Below are positions 26,601 through 33,721 of a stretch of DNA of 34,069 nucleotides, in pieces. A program made the translations under genes and the position numbers. The DNA lies in the NCBI GenBank assembly GCA_028749235.1, contig JAQULS010000019.1, positions 1 through 34,069 on the forward strand. The letters are read 5' to 3'. The notes under the pieces are model-generated. The model searched no databases. It was not told the origin of the DNA and saw only the letters and a program-made list of their open reading frames with translations. Positions within the stretch are counted from its first letter, which is position 1. Every line of letters begins with the position of its first letter. Origin of the DNA: Acidobacteriota bacterium (GTDB lineage Bacteria > Acidobacteriota > Aminicenantia > Aminicenantales > UBA4085).

Positions 26601-26615
26601 GCGGAGAAGAAATGA
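23610..26615 (+). CDS. Lipoprotein glycoside hydrolase (GH67/GH115-like) with malectin-like domain
   Basis: A protein of 1001 residues. The N-terminus has a lipobox, LLLAAASC, so it is probably a lipoprotein anchored by Cys near residue 19-20. Residues about 27-165 look like the small alpha/beta domain that precedes the barrel in GH20, GH67, GH84 and GH115 (SRLERLAASEIRRYLYLTTG, GVLYAAYALAEKFGVRFYLDGD). Residues about 170-530 are a TIM barrel beginning LFALRGIQPFHD, with YYWFWTTESW at about 378-387 holding a candidate catalytic Glu (E385). Residues about 540-665 resemble malectin (YRLLVPAGRYDVTLKFCE, RVFDVLIQG), a sugar-binding sandwich. A helical region and a final sandwich follow. It likely removes an acidic or N-acetylated sugar from a polysaccharide, but the exact family is uncertain. 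No recognised carbohydrate transporter gene is adjacent. Confidence 0.72.
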   Translation: MSRNRVLISALLLLAAASCAPRPKSPSVYVLSDASRLERLAASEIRRYLYLTTGELPEIVTVASLAAVKSDGVIVIRRTRLPGPGDPAAAVFEGYAAETFPRLEAEDYCLKTVHKGRRTYVLAVGGDGPGVLYAAYALAEKFGVRFYLDGDVVPDERVSIRLPDLDETSRPLFALRGIQPFHDFAEGPDWWNEDDYKAVLGQLPKLRMNFFGLHTYPEGNPNAEPLVWIGTAEDFRPDGRVAFSYPSSWQNTLRANPGSHNWGYRPKPTGRFRMGAANLFERDGYGAEVMSGLMPEPASAEDANELFNRTAAMLRGAFTLARGLGVRTCVGTETPLTVPALVRERLKKLGRDAGKPEVVREIYGGMFRRLAAAFPVDYYWFWTTESWTWSDATPAAIKAVTTDLEMAVRAAADVAAPFSLATCGWVLGPPSDRTLFDESLPKTMAVSCINREVGKAPVDPAFARIAGRSKWVIPWLEDDPSLTSPQLWAGRMRRDAVDARRFGCDGLLGIHWRTRILSPNILALARAGWDQSWNTLPVNFADLVGPVNGRFVRAPQGTMTTAGPEAVYADVRDRVSSYRLLVPAGRYDVTLKFCETEFDRKGARVFDVLIQGRKTAEAVDIFDRAGRFKPLDIVVRKVEVEDGRLVVDFGDRIHYPSLAGLVVEGTTAAGTAFVQKINCGGPQIADYIADWPETPRGLPVEDLYLDWARNQFGRGADAEIAALFAGLDGRLPIAVNWTDGPGGIRPDARPWSEVARAYAYVDELAALRPRIQGAGALERFDYWLENFEIMRETARFQCLWAEYDAALIKVKAEKDPGARRTAALEKLVPKRTEMIKPLRAIWSNLLSTVSNPGELGTIANWEQHLLPPAFETPGEELVGLLGGPLPAYADLPLTYEGPARILVPTARTSVEAGAEPAIKAVVLASSPVASVVLHWRPLGRGEFAAAPLALVARGVYKGVLPPMSQDIEYYVEARADDRDIRFPVTAPTLNHTVVVIPAEKK

Positions 26616-26632
26616 ACAGGAGCCGATCTTGA

Positions 26633-26900
26633 CCCTCGCGAGGACCAGCGAAACGCCCGTCCTGTCGAGGGCCGCCTTCGAAAGGCTCGCCCTCGCGAGG
26701 ACCAGCGAAACGCCCGTCCTGTCGAGGGCCGCCTTCGAAAGACTCGCCCTCGCGGGGACCAGCGAAACGCTCGTCCTGTCGAGGGCCGCCTTCGAAAGGC
26801 TCGCCCTCGCGAGGACCAGCGAAACGCCCGTCCTGTCGAGGGCCGCCTTCGAAAGGCTCGCCCTCGCGGGGACCGTTGAAGCAATCGTCCCAACGAGGGC
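26633..26900. repeat. 57-bp tandem repeat, four full copies and a decayed fifth, each able to form a hairpin
   Basis: Copies start at 26633, 26690, 26747 and 26804 and are identical except for a few changes. A fifth from 26861 decays after about 15 bases but keeps CGAGGGC at the right place. Inside each unit are two nested inverted repeats: CGAGGGC with GCCCTCG, enclosing GCCTT-CGA-AAGGC. In copy 1 this hairpin is 26666-26695. CCTCGCGAGG, also palindromic, joins units. The repeat fills the 327-base space between the hydrolase and the small membrane protein, so it is most likely non-coding. Open frames across it exist on both strands because 57 is a multiple of three. Confidence 0.85.
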
Positions 26901-26942
26901 CGCGCGCCGGGCGCTGTCTATTGGCGCCGGCGCGGATTCGCC

Positions 26943-27173
26943 ATGTCGCTCGTCTACGGCCTGATCGGAAATCTTTTGGCCGTCTGGCTGGCCGTTGCGG
27001 CGGTCGTCCAGGCCGGCCCGAAGGCCCGGATCGTGATCGTCACCCTCATGGGCGCGTCCTTCCTGGTCCCCGAGCTGGCGGCGGGCACGACCGTGTCGAC
27101 CGCCTGCTTCCTGGGCCGGATCGTCATCGCGATCGGCTGCTATCTCTACATCCGCGTGATCAACGCGGTCTGA
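26943..27173 (+). CDS. Small membrane protein of unknown function
   Basis: A protein of 76 residues beginning MSLVYGLIGNLLAVWLAV. Three hydrophobic segments at about 3-24, 29-48 and 52-72 suggest a small integral membrane protein. I do not recognise a family. No clear ribosome site is seen. It follows the hairpin-repeat array and converges on the MFS gene with four bases between stop codons. It is supported by a clean membrane-protein composition that differs from the antisense pattern, but expression is not certain. Confidence 0.6.
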   Translation: MSLVYGLIGNLLAVWLAVAAVVQAGPKARIVIVTLMGASFLVPELAAGTTVSTACFLGRIVIAIGCYLYIRVINAV

Positions 27174-27177
27174 CGGC

Positions 27178-28506
27178 TTAGGCCTTGGTCCAGCGCCGCT
27201 CGATCTCCTCGAGACTCTTGCCCTTGGTTTCCGGCAGGAAGGCGGCGATGACGATGAAGTTGATGGCGCACATCCCCGCGTAGAGCCAGAAGGCGAACGG
27301 CTCCTTGAGCGTGTCGGCGATGACCGGGAAGGACAGCGAGACCGCGAAGTCGGCCAGCCATAGGGCGAACGTGGCGATGGCCATGGCCCGGCCGCGGACC
27401 CGGGTGGGGAAGATCTCGGCGATGACCACCCAGACGATCGGGCCCAGGGTCATGGCGAAGGAGGCCACGTAGAGCAGGGTGAAGAGAAGAACCAGGCCGC
27501 CCGAGAAGAACTGGAACTTGAAGGCCGCTCCGAGCAGGATGGCCGAAACGCCCATCCCGGCCGATCCGGCCAGGAGGAGCGGCTTGCGGCCGAGCTTGTC
27601 GACCAGAGCGATCGCGACCAGGGTGAAGAGGACGTTGACGACGCCGATGATGGCCGACTGGAAGATGGCCGAAGCCCGGCCCAGGCCGGCCGCCTCGAAG
27701 AAGCGGGGGGCGTAGTAGATGACGGCGTTGATGCCGGTCGTCTGCTGGAAGACGGCCAGAAAGATGCCCAGGCCGAGGGCCCGCCGCAGGCCCGGCCGGA
27801 AGAGCTCCCGGATCGATCCTCCCTCGAAGGCCAGCGTCTCCCGGATGCTTTGCGCTTCGGCGGCGGCGATCACGGGATCGTTCAGGCGCGTCAGGATCGT
27901 CCTGGCCTCGTCCTCGCGGCCCTGCTTGATCAGCCAGCGGGGGCTTTCGGGTACGCCCAGGACAAAAACGAAGAAAACCACGGCCGGAATCGCGCCCGTG
28001 GCGAACATCCAGCGCCAGTTGGCCGCGCCGGCGCCGACCAGGATCCAGCTCACGAAGTAGGACAGCAGGATGCCGGTGACGATGGCCAATTGGTTGACCG
28101 AGACCAGGGCGCCGCGGACGCGCGGCGGCGCGACCTCGGAAATGTAGAGGGGGCAGACGATCGAAGCCGAGCCGATGGCCAGCCCGCCGATGAACCGGAA
28201 GATCAGGAACTGGGCCAGGTTCTGGGGGATGGCGCAGCCGATGGCCGAGATGAAGAACAGAACGGCGGAGGCGAGCATGAAGCGGCGCCGTCCCAGGCGA
28301 TCGCTGATCGTCCCCGCGGCGGCGGCCCCGATCATGCAGCCGACGAGAACGATGCTCACGACCAGCCCCTCGCCGAAGGCGGACAGGGAGAAACGCTCCT
28401 TGAGAAAGCGGGTGGCGCCGGCGATGATGGCGGTGTCGAAGCCGAAGAGCAGGCCGCCCAGGGCGGCGACGACCGAGACGTAGACGACGTAGCCCTTGGT
28501 CTTCAT
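27178..28506 (-). CDS. MFS sugar porter
   Basis: A protein of 442 residues starting at ATG 28506, which overlaps the preceding stop as ATGA; a longer open frame upstream is in the wrong frame of the URO-D-like gene. Twelve hydrophobic segments and all sugar-porter signatures are visible: FGFDTAIIAGA in segment 1, SDRLGRRR in loop 2-3, PESPRWLI before segment 7, QQTTGINAVIYYAP in segment 7, DKLGRKPL in loop 8-9 and PETKGKSLEEIE at the end. It is an inner-membrane proton symporter or facilitator for a monosaccharide or polyol. The substrate is unknown. It is coupled to the URO-D-like gene. Confidence 0.93.
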   Translation of the reverse strand: MKTKGYVVYVSVVAALGGLLFGFDTAIIAGATRFLKERFSLSAFGEGLVVSIVLVGCMIGAAAAGTISDRLGRRRFMLASAVLFFISAIGCAIPQNLAQFLIFRFIGGLAIGSASIVCPLYISEVAPPRVRGALVSVNQLAIVTGILLSYFVSWILVGAGAANWRWMFATGAIPAVVFFVFVLGVPESPRWLIKQGREDEARTILTRLNDPVIAAAEAQSIRETLAFEGGSIRELFRPGLRRALGLGIFLAVFQQTTGINAVIYYAPRFFEAAGLGRASAIFQSAIIGVVNVLFTLVAIALVDKLGRKPLLLAGSAGMGVSAILLGAAFKFQFFSGGLVLLFTLLYVASFAMTLGPIVWVVIAEIFPTRVRGRAMAIATFALWLADFAVSLSFPVIADTLKEPFAFWLYAGMCAINFIVIAAFLPETKGKSLEEIERRWTKA

Positions 28507-29753
28507 CGCGCCTCCCGCAGCGTCTCGAACAGGGCGACGACGTTCGCCGGCGGGACGTTGGCCTGGATGTTGTGGATGGAATTGAAGACGTATCCGCCGC
28601 CGCGGCCGAAAATGTCCAGCCGGCGGCGGACTTCGTCGCGGACCTCGGCCGGCGTCCCGAACATCAGCGTCTTTTGGGTGTCCACGCCGCCGCCCCAGAA
28701 AACGAGGTCCCGGCCGTAGTCGCTCTTGAGCTGGGCGGCGTCCATGCCCGCGGCGGAGACTTGAACGGGATTGAGGATGTCGAATCCCGATTCGATGAGC
28801 GAGGGGAGGAGCGAAGCGACGGCGCCGCAGGTGTGCTTGAACGTCTTCCAGCCGGTGTGCTTGTGGATCCAGTCGTTGATGATCTTGTAATAGGGCAGGT
28901 AGAGGGACCGGAAGCTTCGGATGGAGCAGAATGTCGATTGCTGGGTCCCGAAGTCCGTGCCGCAGACGAAGACGACGTCGACGCGGTCGCCGACCCGGGC
29001 CGCGATTTTTTCCAGGTTGGCCAGGGCGATGGCGGCCTGCTTCTCGAAGATGCGGTGGAGGAGGTCCGTCCGGGTCAGGGTCGAGACATACCACTCCTCG
29101 ACGTCCCGGATGCCGCGCGGATGCTTGAGAAAGGGGGCCGGCACCAGGGCGATGTCACCGAAGGCCAGGCCGCCGAACGTGGCCAGGACGGCCCGGCCGG
29201 AGGCGGCCGTTTCGCGGGTCCGGGCGTCGAAATGATCGAGATCGGCGTCCGAGATCGGCCCGAACTCCTCCAGGTTGTCGGCCGGATCGAGGGCGGCCTC
29301 TTCGAGCGGCGGCTGGCGGATGATGGTGTCGAAAAAGTACCCGCCCTTGGGCAGGCGGCCCGAGGGGGGGACGGAGGTGTCGCCCTTGGGGAAGACCAGG
29401 GTGTCGCCGTTCGCGTCCCTGACGGTTTTGAAATGGCCCGACATCAGGACCTCGGTTCCGTCGTCCAGCCGCCAGGGAGTCCAATCCTCGTTGCGGTAGC
29501 CGAACATCGTCTCGGGCGGAAAGACGCCGTCGACATCCAGGCCGAGGGCCTGTTTGAGGTCCTCCTCGACCAGACCGAGCATTTGATAGGGCTCGTGGAC
29601 CTTGACCGGACCGGCCGCCAGGCCGTAATGGGAACGTAGGGCGCCCACGATCTTGACGTGCAGGCCGGTGACCGACGACGCCCCGAAGTCGACGGGGATG
29701 CGATCGGGCTCCCGGTGGGCCAGAGCGGCTAGGACGCGTTCCTTGCTGGTCAT
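28503..29753 (-). CDS. URO-D-superfamily protein (methyltransferase-like), not HemE
   Basis: A protein of 416 residues starting MTSKERVLAALAHREPDRIPVD, the typical beginning of the uroporphyrinogen decarboxylase superfamily. The zinc-site motif is HTCG (H307, C309), as in the corrinoid methyltransferases MtaA/MtbA. The expected third ligand region has SIHNIQ (H394) in place of a cysteine. Heme-enzyme substrate residues are not evident, so it is not HemE. This family often acts on methyl groups via corrinoid proteins, but many members have no known reaction. AGGAGG lies ahead of the ATG. It is coupled to a sugar porter, so a methylated sugar or polyol is one guess. Confidence 0.82.
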   Translation of the reverse strand: MTSKERVLAALAHREPDRIPVDFGASSVTGLHVKIVGALRSHYGLAAGPVKVHEPYQMLGLVEEDLKQALGLDVDGVFPPETMFGYRNEDWTPWRLDDGTEVLMSGHFKTVRDANGDTLVFPKGDTSVPPSGRLPKGGYFFDTIIRQPPLEEAALDPADNLEEFGPISDADLDHFDARTRETAASGRAVLATFGGLAFGDIALVPAPFLKHPRGIRDVEEWYVSTLTRTDLLHRIFEKQAAIALANLEKIAARVGDRVDVVFVCGTDFGTQQSTFCSIRSFRSLYLPYYKIINDWIHKHTGWKTFKHTCGAVASLLPSLIESGFDILNPVQVSAAGMDAAQLKSDYGRDLVFWGGGVDTQKTLMFGTPAEVRDEVRRRLDIFGRGGGYVFNSIHNIQANVPPANVVALFETLREAR

Positions 29754-29787
29754 GCGGGGCCTCCTTGATACATTCGCGGCGCCAAAT

Positions 29788-29806
29788 CCCGATTTTTAAA
29801 ATCGGG
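29788..29806. promoter_or_regulatory. Perfect 19-bp palindrome in the URO-D leader (candidate operator or leader hairpin)
   Basis: CCCGATTTTTAAAATCGGG has nine-base arms around one T. It lies 35 bases before ATG 29753 and downstream of the predicted promoter. Its right arm AAAATCGGG also occurs at the symporter promoter (13482-13490). It could be a repressor site or fold in the mRNA leader. Confidence 0.55.
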
Positions 29807-29819
29807 TTTATTCCGCCCC

Positions 29820-29848
29820 AGATTACCGATTTCCGGAACTCTTTGCAA
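29820..29848 (-). promoter_or_regulatory. Candidate promoter of the URO-D/MFS operon
   Basis: Minus strand TTGCAA (29848-29843), 17-base spacer containing TTCCGGAA, TAATCT (29825-29820). Start of transcription would be near 29813, just ahead of the palindrome. Confidence 0.45.
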
Positions 29849-29985
29849 TCGAGAGAAAGACCGGGCCGCGCCGGCTGGGTTCCTATTAACCGGGCCGTCG
29901 AGGCCGGCCTTGAAACGTAGGGAAGGGCGTAATCAATTCCGGGGTTGGAACCAGCCATCGAAGGACGAACTCATCCTCGGGCTTC

Positions 29986-30007
29986 GCCGGTTCTTTAAGA
30001 AGCCGGC
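29986..30007 (-). terminator. Hairpin directly after the M29-like gene
   Basis: Right after the TGA, GCCGG-C-TTCTT and AAGAA-CCGGC can pair with one bulged C and a tiny loop. No T run follows, so termination is only suggested. The remainder of the 29849-29985 gap shows nothing I can name. Confidence 0.4.
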
Positions 30008-30952
30008 TCAGATCGAATATTTTCCGGCCTTGGCGATGAGGCGGCCTTTGGCGAAGATGGTCGCGTCGGCCACCAGGGCGTCGTAGTGGTGGCGGCTCGC
30101 GTTGGCTCCCAGGCCGTAGGAGTCGCCGATGGCGAAATGGACGGTTCCGAAGGCCTTCTCGGCCTCCAGCATGTTGCCGCAGATGCGGGCCCCCGGGTTG
30201 GTCCCGACGCCGAACTCGCCGATGACGAGCCCGCTCGGATCGTCCCCGATGTGGCGGATGATCGCCTCGACGCCGCGGCCGCTCCAGGATGCGAGCCGGC
30301 CCTTTTCGAACACCAGGACGCCTCGCCCGAGCTTGTCGTCGATCAGGCGAAGGACGACGCGGCCGCTGAACGTTTCCTCGACCGGGCAGGTGTAGCACTC
30401 GCCCGCGGGGAGGTTGCCGTGCCGTCCGCGGCGCCCGATGTCGCCGTTGCTGTTGGCCCAGCGGCGGCCCTTGACGCTGAAGGAGATGTCCGTGCCGTCG
30501 GCGTTCGTGATCCGGACGTCCGGGGCGTTGCGCAGGGCGGCCATGACTTTACGGGTGAAAACGTCCAGGGCGGCGTAATCGACGGCGACCAGGCGCTCCA
30601 TCATGTCCACGGTGATGCCCGGCATCATCAGGACGCGGGAGCCGGCCCGGCCGAGGCCGACCATGTAGCCGCGGAAGGCCTTCTCTTCGATCCTGGCCTC
30701 GAGCATGTAAGCGACCGCGTCCGCCTTTTCGGCCATGGCCCGGAAGAGCGAGGTCGGTTCCTCGATCGGGCGCAGGGCCTCGGTCATCAGGTAGGTCGTC
30801 GTTTCGGCGCCCGCCTTGCGGGCCCAGCGCGCCAGCGCCTCGGCGATCTCGAGCTTGGGCTCGTCGGCGACGAGCAGGAAGCTTTCGCCCCGCTTCAAGC
30901 GCAGAGCCTGGGTGACGGCCCGCTCCGCGGCCTTATCCAGCTTCCGATTCAT
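30008..30952 (-). CDS. Aminopeptidase of the M29-like family
   Basis: A protein of 314 residues resembling the thermophilic M29 (aminopeptidase T) superfamily, which binds a two-metal site and cleaves N-terminal residues. Visible family marks are GNLPAGECYTCPVEE (about 180-195), GEFGVGTNPGARICGNMLEAEKAFGTVHFAIGDS towards the end and HHYDALV with the paired His. It is a little shorter than aminopeptidase T (about 410) and matches the short leucyl-aminopeptidase-like branch. It has no signal peptide. The start lies seven bases after PpiD ends, so it is co-transcribed with the folding factor. Confidence 0.85.
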   Translation of the reverse strand: MNRKLDKAAERAVTQALRLKRGESFLLVADEPKLEIAEALARWARKAGAETTTYLMTEALRPIEEPTSLFRAMAEKADAVAYMLEARIEEKAFRGYMVGLGRAGSRVLMMPGITVDMMERLVAVDYAALDVFTRKVMAALRNAPDVRITNADGTDISFSVKGRRWANSNGDIGRRGRHGNLPAGECYTCPVEETFSGRVVLRLIDDKLGRGVLVFEKGRLASWSGRGVEAIIRHIGDDPSGLVIGEFGVGTNPGARICGNMLEAEKAFGTVHFAIGDSYGLGANASRHHYDALVADATIFAKGRLIAKAGKYSI

Positions 30953-30959
30953 GTCAGGC

Positions 30960-32900
30960 TCAGCTTCCGCTGGTATTCTTCTCGTAGCGGACCAAAATAT
31001 CCTGGCTGGCCTTGAGGAAGGTCTCGTACTGGATCCGGACGTCCTTTTCGGTTCGCAGCTTGGTCAGGTAGGCCTGTAGGAACTTGTTCTTCTTCTGCTC
31101 CAGGAGGCTTGCGATCTCGGTCCCTTTGGTTTTTTCGAACTCCTCCCGGGCGGCTTCGGTCCGGGCCAGGACGCGCATCACGGCGTAGCCGGTCTTGAAC
31201 TCGATCGGCTGGCTGATCTCGTTGAGGGGCAGGCTGAAGGCGGCCTTGTCGACATCGGCGCTCTCGCCGATGATGCCCAAGTACTGTTCCTTCTTGTGCT
31301 CGGTCACGGTCTTGATCTCGACCTTGTTCGCCGCGGCCACGTCCTCCCAATTCTTGTCGTTCAGCTTGGCCCGGATTTCCTTGATCTTGGCCAGGGCCTT
31401 GTCCTTCTTCCTCACGTCGGCCAGGTCGGATGCGACCTGGGCCCGGACTTCCTCGAACGTCGCGGCCCGCGGGGCCTCGACCTTGCGCAGCTCGGCCAGG
31501 GCGACGCCGCCGTAGGTCGAAAGGGGAGCCGTCATCTCCTTGTCCTTGATCCCGAACAGGGCGGCGCTGATCACGCCGGACGGGTCGACGTCGCCGAGGG
31601 ACTCGCCGCTCTTGAGCAGGCCGGTCGACTGGACCTTGAGGTTGGCGGCCTTGGCCGCGGCTTCCAGGCTCTTGGCTTTGCGGGCCGCCTTTTCCAGATT
31701 GGCCAGGCGCTGTCCGGCCAGCGCGGCGGCCTTCTGGTTCTTCAGCAGGGATTGGATGCGCGGCTTGGCGGCCTCGAGCGTCGTCGTGGCCGGGGCGTCC
31801 TTCTGGGTCACCTTGAGGATGACGAACGCGTCGGTCAGCTCGACCGGTTCGGATGTTTCGTCCAGGTCGAGCTTATTCACCGTTTCGAGCTCCTTGGCGT
31901 CGAGGGTCCGCCAGTCGTAGAGGCCCCAGTCGCCGCCGGCGGACGCCTTGGCGTCCTTGGAGAAGCGCTTGGCCAGGTCGGCGAAACCCTCGCCGGCGCG
32001 GAGTTTATCGCGGACGCTCTTGGCCTCGGCCGCGGCCAGGCCCTTGTCCTTGCCGGCCAGGGGGATGTAGATCCGGCTGACCTTGACCTGCTCGGGGGTT
32101 TCGAATTGGGCCTTGTTGTCCTGGTAGTACTTGGAAACCTCGGCTTCGGACAGCTCGACCTCGGCCTTGAGATCGTCGTTCTTGAGGTAGACGTAGCCGC
32201 CTTCGCGCCGTTCGGTCAGATGATAGGCGTCCTTGTGGGCGTCGAAGTGGGCCCGGACTTCGGCCTCACTGGGCTCGGCGTCCAGGGTGATCGTGGCCGT
32301 CTCCAGGGCCAAGTATTCGATCTTGGCCGAGTCCTTGGACAGCCGGTACGCGTTCCAGACCTCCTCCGGCGTCACCACGACGCCGCCAGTCAGGGCGGCT
32401 ACGGTTTTCGTCAGGACGATCTCCTGGCGGATGCTGGTCTCGAACTCGGAGAGGGAAATGCGGTTGTAGTCGAGGACCTTTTTGTATTCGTCGTAGCCGA
32501 TGAATTTGCCGTCCCGCTGCAGACCGGGCAGCGACACGATGCGGTCGCGGACCTCGGCCTTGGAGGCCCGGATGCCCAGGCTGCGGGCGGCGTCGGCCAG
32601 GAGCCGCTGCTCGATGATCTGCTCCAGAACCTGCTGGGGGAGGTTGAGCTGCTCGATGGTTGAGCGATCGATATCGTTCATGTCCTTCTTCAGGCTCTCG
32701 ACGCGGTTGCGCAGGCCGTTCTGGAAGTCTTCGGTGGGGATCTTGTGCCTGCCGATCGAGGCGATCGAAGTGCTCCCCTTGCCTTCACCCAGTTGACCCG
32801 AGCCGCCCCAGATGACGAAGATGGAGACGATGAACGCGGCGACGATGAACCAGAGGATGATCTTGAGCGACTTCATGTTCTGGCGCATGGTTTTCAGCAT
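30960..32900 (-). CDS. PpiD-like periplasmic chaperone/peptidyl-prolyl isomerase
   Basis: A protein of 646 residues. The beginning MLKTMRQNMKSLKIILWFIVAAFIVSIFVIWGG is the cytoplasmic tail and single membrane anchor of SurA_N_3/PpiD proteins. Residues about 45-200 are the SurA-like chaperone part (RHKIPTEDFQNGLRNRVE, LPQQVLEQIIEQRLLADAAR). Residues about 270-365 are a parvulin-type rotamase (VKVSRIYIP, AGEGFADLAKRFSKD, AGGDWGLYDW). A second degenerate rotamase-like part spans about 480-610. It likely helps outer-membrane proteins fold at the inner membrane's outer face. It is 27 bases after the HIT gene. Confidence 0.9.
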   Translation of the reverse strand: MLKTMRQNMKSLKIILWFIVAAFIVSIFVIWGGSGQLGEGKGSTSIASIGRHKIPTEDFQNGLRNRVESLKKDMNDIDRSTIEQLNLPQQVLEQIIEQRLLADAARSLGIRASKAEVRDRIVSLPGLQRDGKFIGYDEYKKVLDYNRISLSEFETSIRQEIVLTKTVAALTGGVVVTPEEVWNAYRLSKDSAKIEYLALETATITLDAEPSEAEVRAHFDAHKDAYHLTERREGGYVYLKNDDLKAEVELSEAEVSKYYQDNKAQFETPEQVKVSRIYIPLAGKDKGLAAAEAKSVRDKLRAGEGFADLAKRFSKDAKASAGGDWGLYDWRTLDAKELETVNKLDLDETSEPVELTDAFVILKVTQKDAPATTTLEAAKPRIQSLLKNQKAAALAGQRLANLEKAARKAKSLEAAAKAANLKVQSTGLLKSGESLGDVDPSGVISAALFGIKDKEMTAPLSTYGGVALAELRKVEAPRAATFEEVRAQVASDLADVRKKDKALAKIKEIRAKLNDKNWEDVAAANKVEIKTVTEHKKEQYLGIIGESADVDKAAFSLPLNEISQPIEFKTGYAVMRVLARTEAAREEFEKTKGTEIASLLEQKKNKFLQAYLTKLRTEKDVRIQYETFLKASQDILVRYEKNTSGS

Positions 32901-32927
32901 GGTGAACCTCTCGGAGATGATAAGTCG

Positions 32928-33446
32928 TTAGCGGCGAGCCGCCTCCGGGCGGCCCGCGCCGCGGCGGGCGGCAAGAAGCGGACGGAGCCGGGCGAACGTG
33001 GCGTCGAGGTCCTCGATCAGGACCTTGGTTCGGCCGACGATCGGCATGAAATTGGCGTCGCCCTCCCAGCGGGGGACGACGTGCAGGTGGAAGTGGCCGA
33101 CGACCCCGGCCCCGGCGCTGCGGCCCAGATTCATGCCGGTGTTGAAGCCGTGCGGGGCGTAGGCCGTCCGCAGCGCCCCCAGGCTCCGGCGGAGAAGCGC
33201 CGCCATCTCGGCCAGGAGGGCCGGCGGGGCGTCCTCGGGCGAAGCCAGGTGGAGGAGCGGGGCGATCATCAGGTGGCCGGGCTGGTAGGGATACTTGTTG
33301 AGCAGGACGAAGGCGTGCCGGCCCCGGACGAGGACATGGGCCTCCGCGTCATCGCGGGTCTTGGCGGCGCGGCAGAGCACGCAGCCGCGGTGCGCGGCGG
33401 CGGTCCGCACGTAGGCCGCCCTCCAGGGCGCGGTGATGTACTTCAT
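32928..33446 (-). CDS. HIT-family nucleotide hydrolase/phosphorylase-like protein
   Basis: A protein of 172 residues. The histidine triad is HFHLHVVP (H118, H120, H122), preceded by NKYPYQPGHLMIAP and GFNTGMNLGRSAGAGVVG and followed by WEGDANFMPIVGRTKVL. An N-terminal CVLC (22-25) suggests a zinc knuckle. This long HIT form is like Ap4A phosphorylase/hydrolase relatives that act on dinucleoside polyphosphates or AMP esters. The ATG overlaps the HU stop by four bases. The exact substrate is not known. Confidence 0.93.
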   Translation of the reverse strand: MKYITAPWRAAYVRTAAAHRGCVLCRAAKTRDDAEAHVLVRGRHAFVLLNKYPYQPGHLMIAPLLHLASPEDAPPALLAEMAALLRRSLGALRTAYAPHGFNTGMNLGRSAGAGVVGHFHLHVVPRWEGDANFMPIVGRTKVLIEDLDATFARLRPLLAARRGAGRPEAARR

Positions 33447-33721
33447 TCCTTGTTGATCAGCTCCTTGAGGAGCTTGCTGGGTTTGAAGTACAAAACCTTC
33501 TTGGGCGGCACCTTGACCGGGTCGCCCGTGCGGGGATTGCGGCCGGAGCGGGGCGGCCGCCGGCGGAAACGGAAGCTGCCGAACCCGCGGACCTCTATCT
33601 CCTCGCCCTTCAGGATGGCTTCCTTGATGGTGTCGAAGAAGAGATTGACGCCGGTTTCGGCCTCCTGCTTCGGGATATTGAGTTCCTTGCTGATCCGGTT
33701 GATCAGATCGGCCTTAATCAT
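33443..33721 (-). CDS. HU/IHF-family DNA-binding protein
   Basis: A protein of 92 residues from ATG 33721 (MIKADLINRISKELNIPKQEA), with a good GGAG site before it; an upstream frame extension is inside rpsA. The DNA-binding arm is GFGSFRFRRRPPRSGRNPRTGDPVKVPP and the end is KVLYFKPSKLLKELI. HU/IHF proteins bend DNA and organise the nucleoid. Position directly behind rpsA matches the rpsA-ihfB order of proteobacteria, but HU versus IHF cannot be decided. It overlaps the rpsA stop by eight bases and the HIT start by four. Confidence 0.95.
   Translation of the reverse strand: MIKADLINRISKELNIPKQEAETGVNLFFDTIKEAILKGEEIEVRGFGSFRFRRRPPRSGRNPRTGDPVKVPPKKVLYFKPSKLLKELINKE

Noticed and set aside
26633-26900. 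CRISPR array
   Set aside because: There are no variable spacers; the whole 57-bp unit is repeated, and no cas gene is present.
26629-26964. A 111-residue open frame across the 57-bp repeat, encoding a 19-residue repeat
   Set aside because: It stays open only because 57 is divisible by three; open frames exist on the other strand as well, and the unit is better explained by its nested inverted repeats.
27178-29094. A 638-residue version of the MFS protein with a long N-terminal extension
   Set aside because: The first about 196 residues are out-of-frame reading of the URO-D-like gene; the sugar-porter N-terminus begins at ATG 28506 with an ATGA overlap.
28503-29753. HemE, heme-pathway uroporphyrinogen decarboxylase
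   Set aside because: The HTC motif and overall pattern match the methyltransferase-like branch, and no heme genes are nearby.
29788-29806. Intrinsic terminator of the M29-like operon
   Set aside because: It lies about 200 bases beyond that gene, has no T run in the minus direction and sits just upstream of the next gene, so an operator or leader hairpin fits better.
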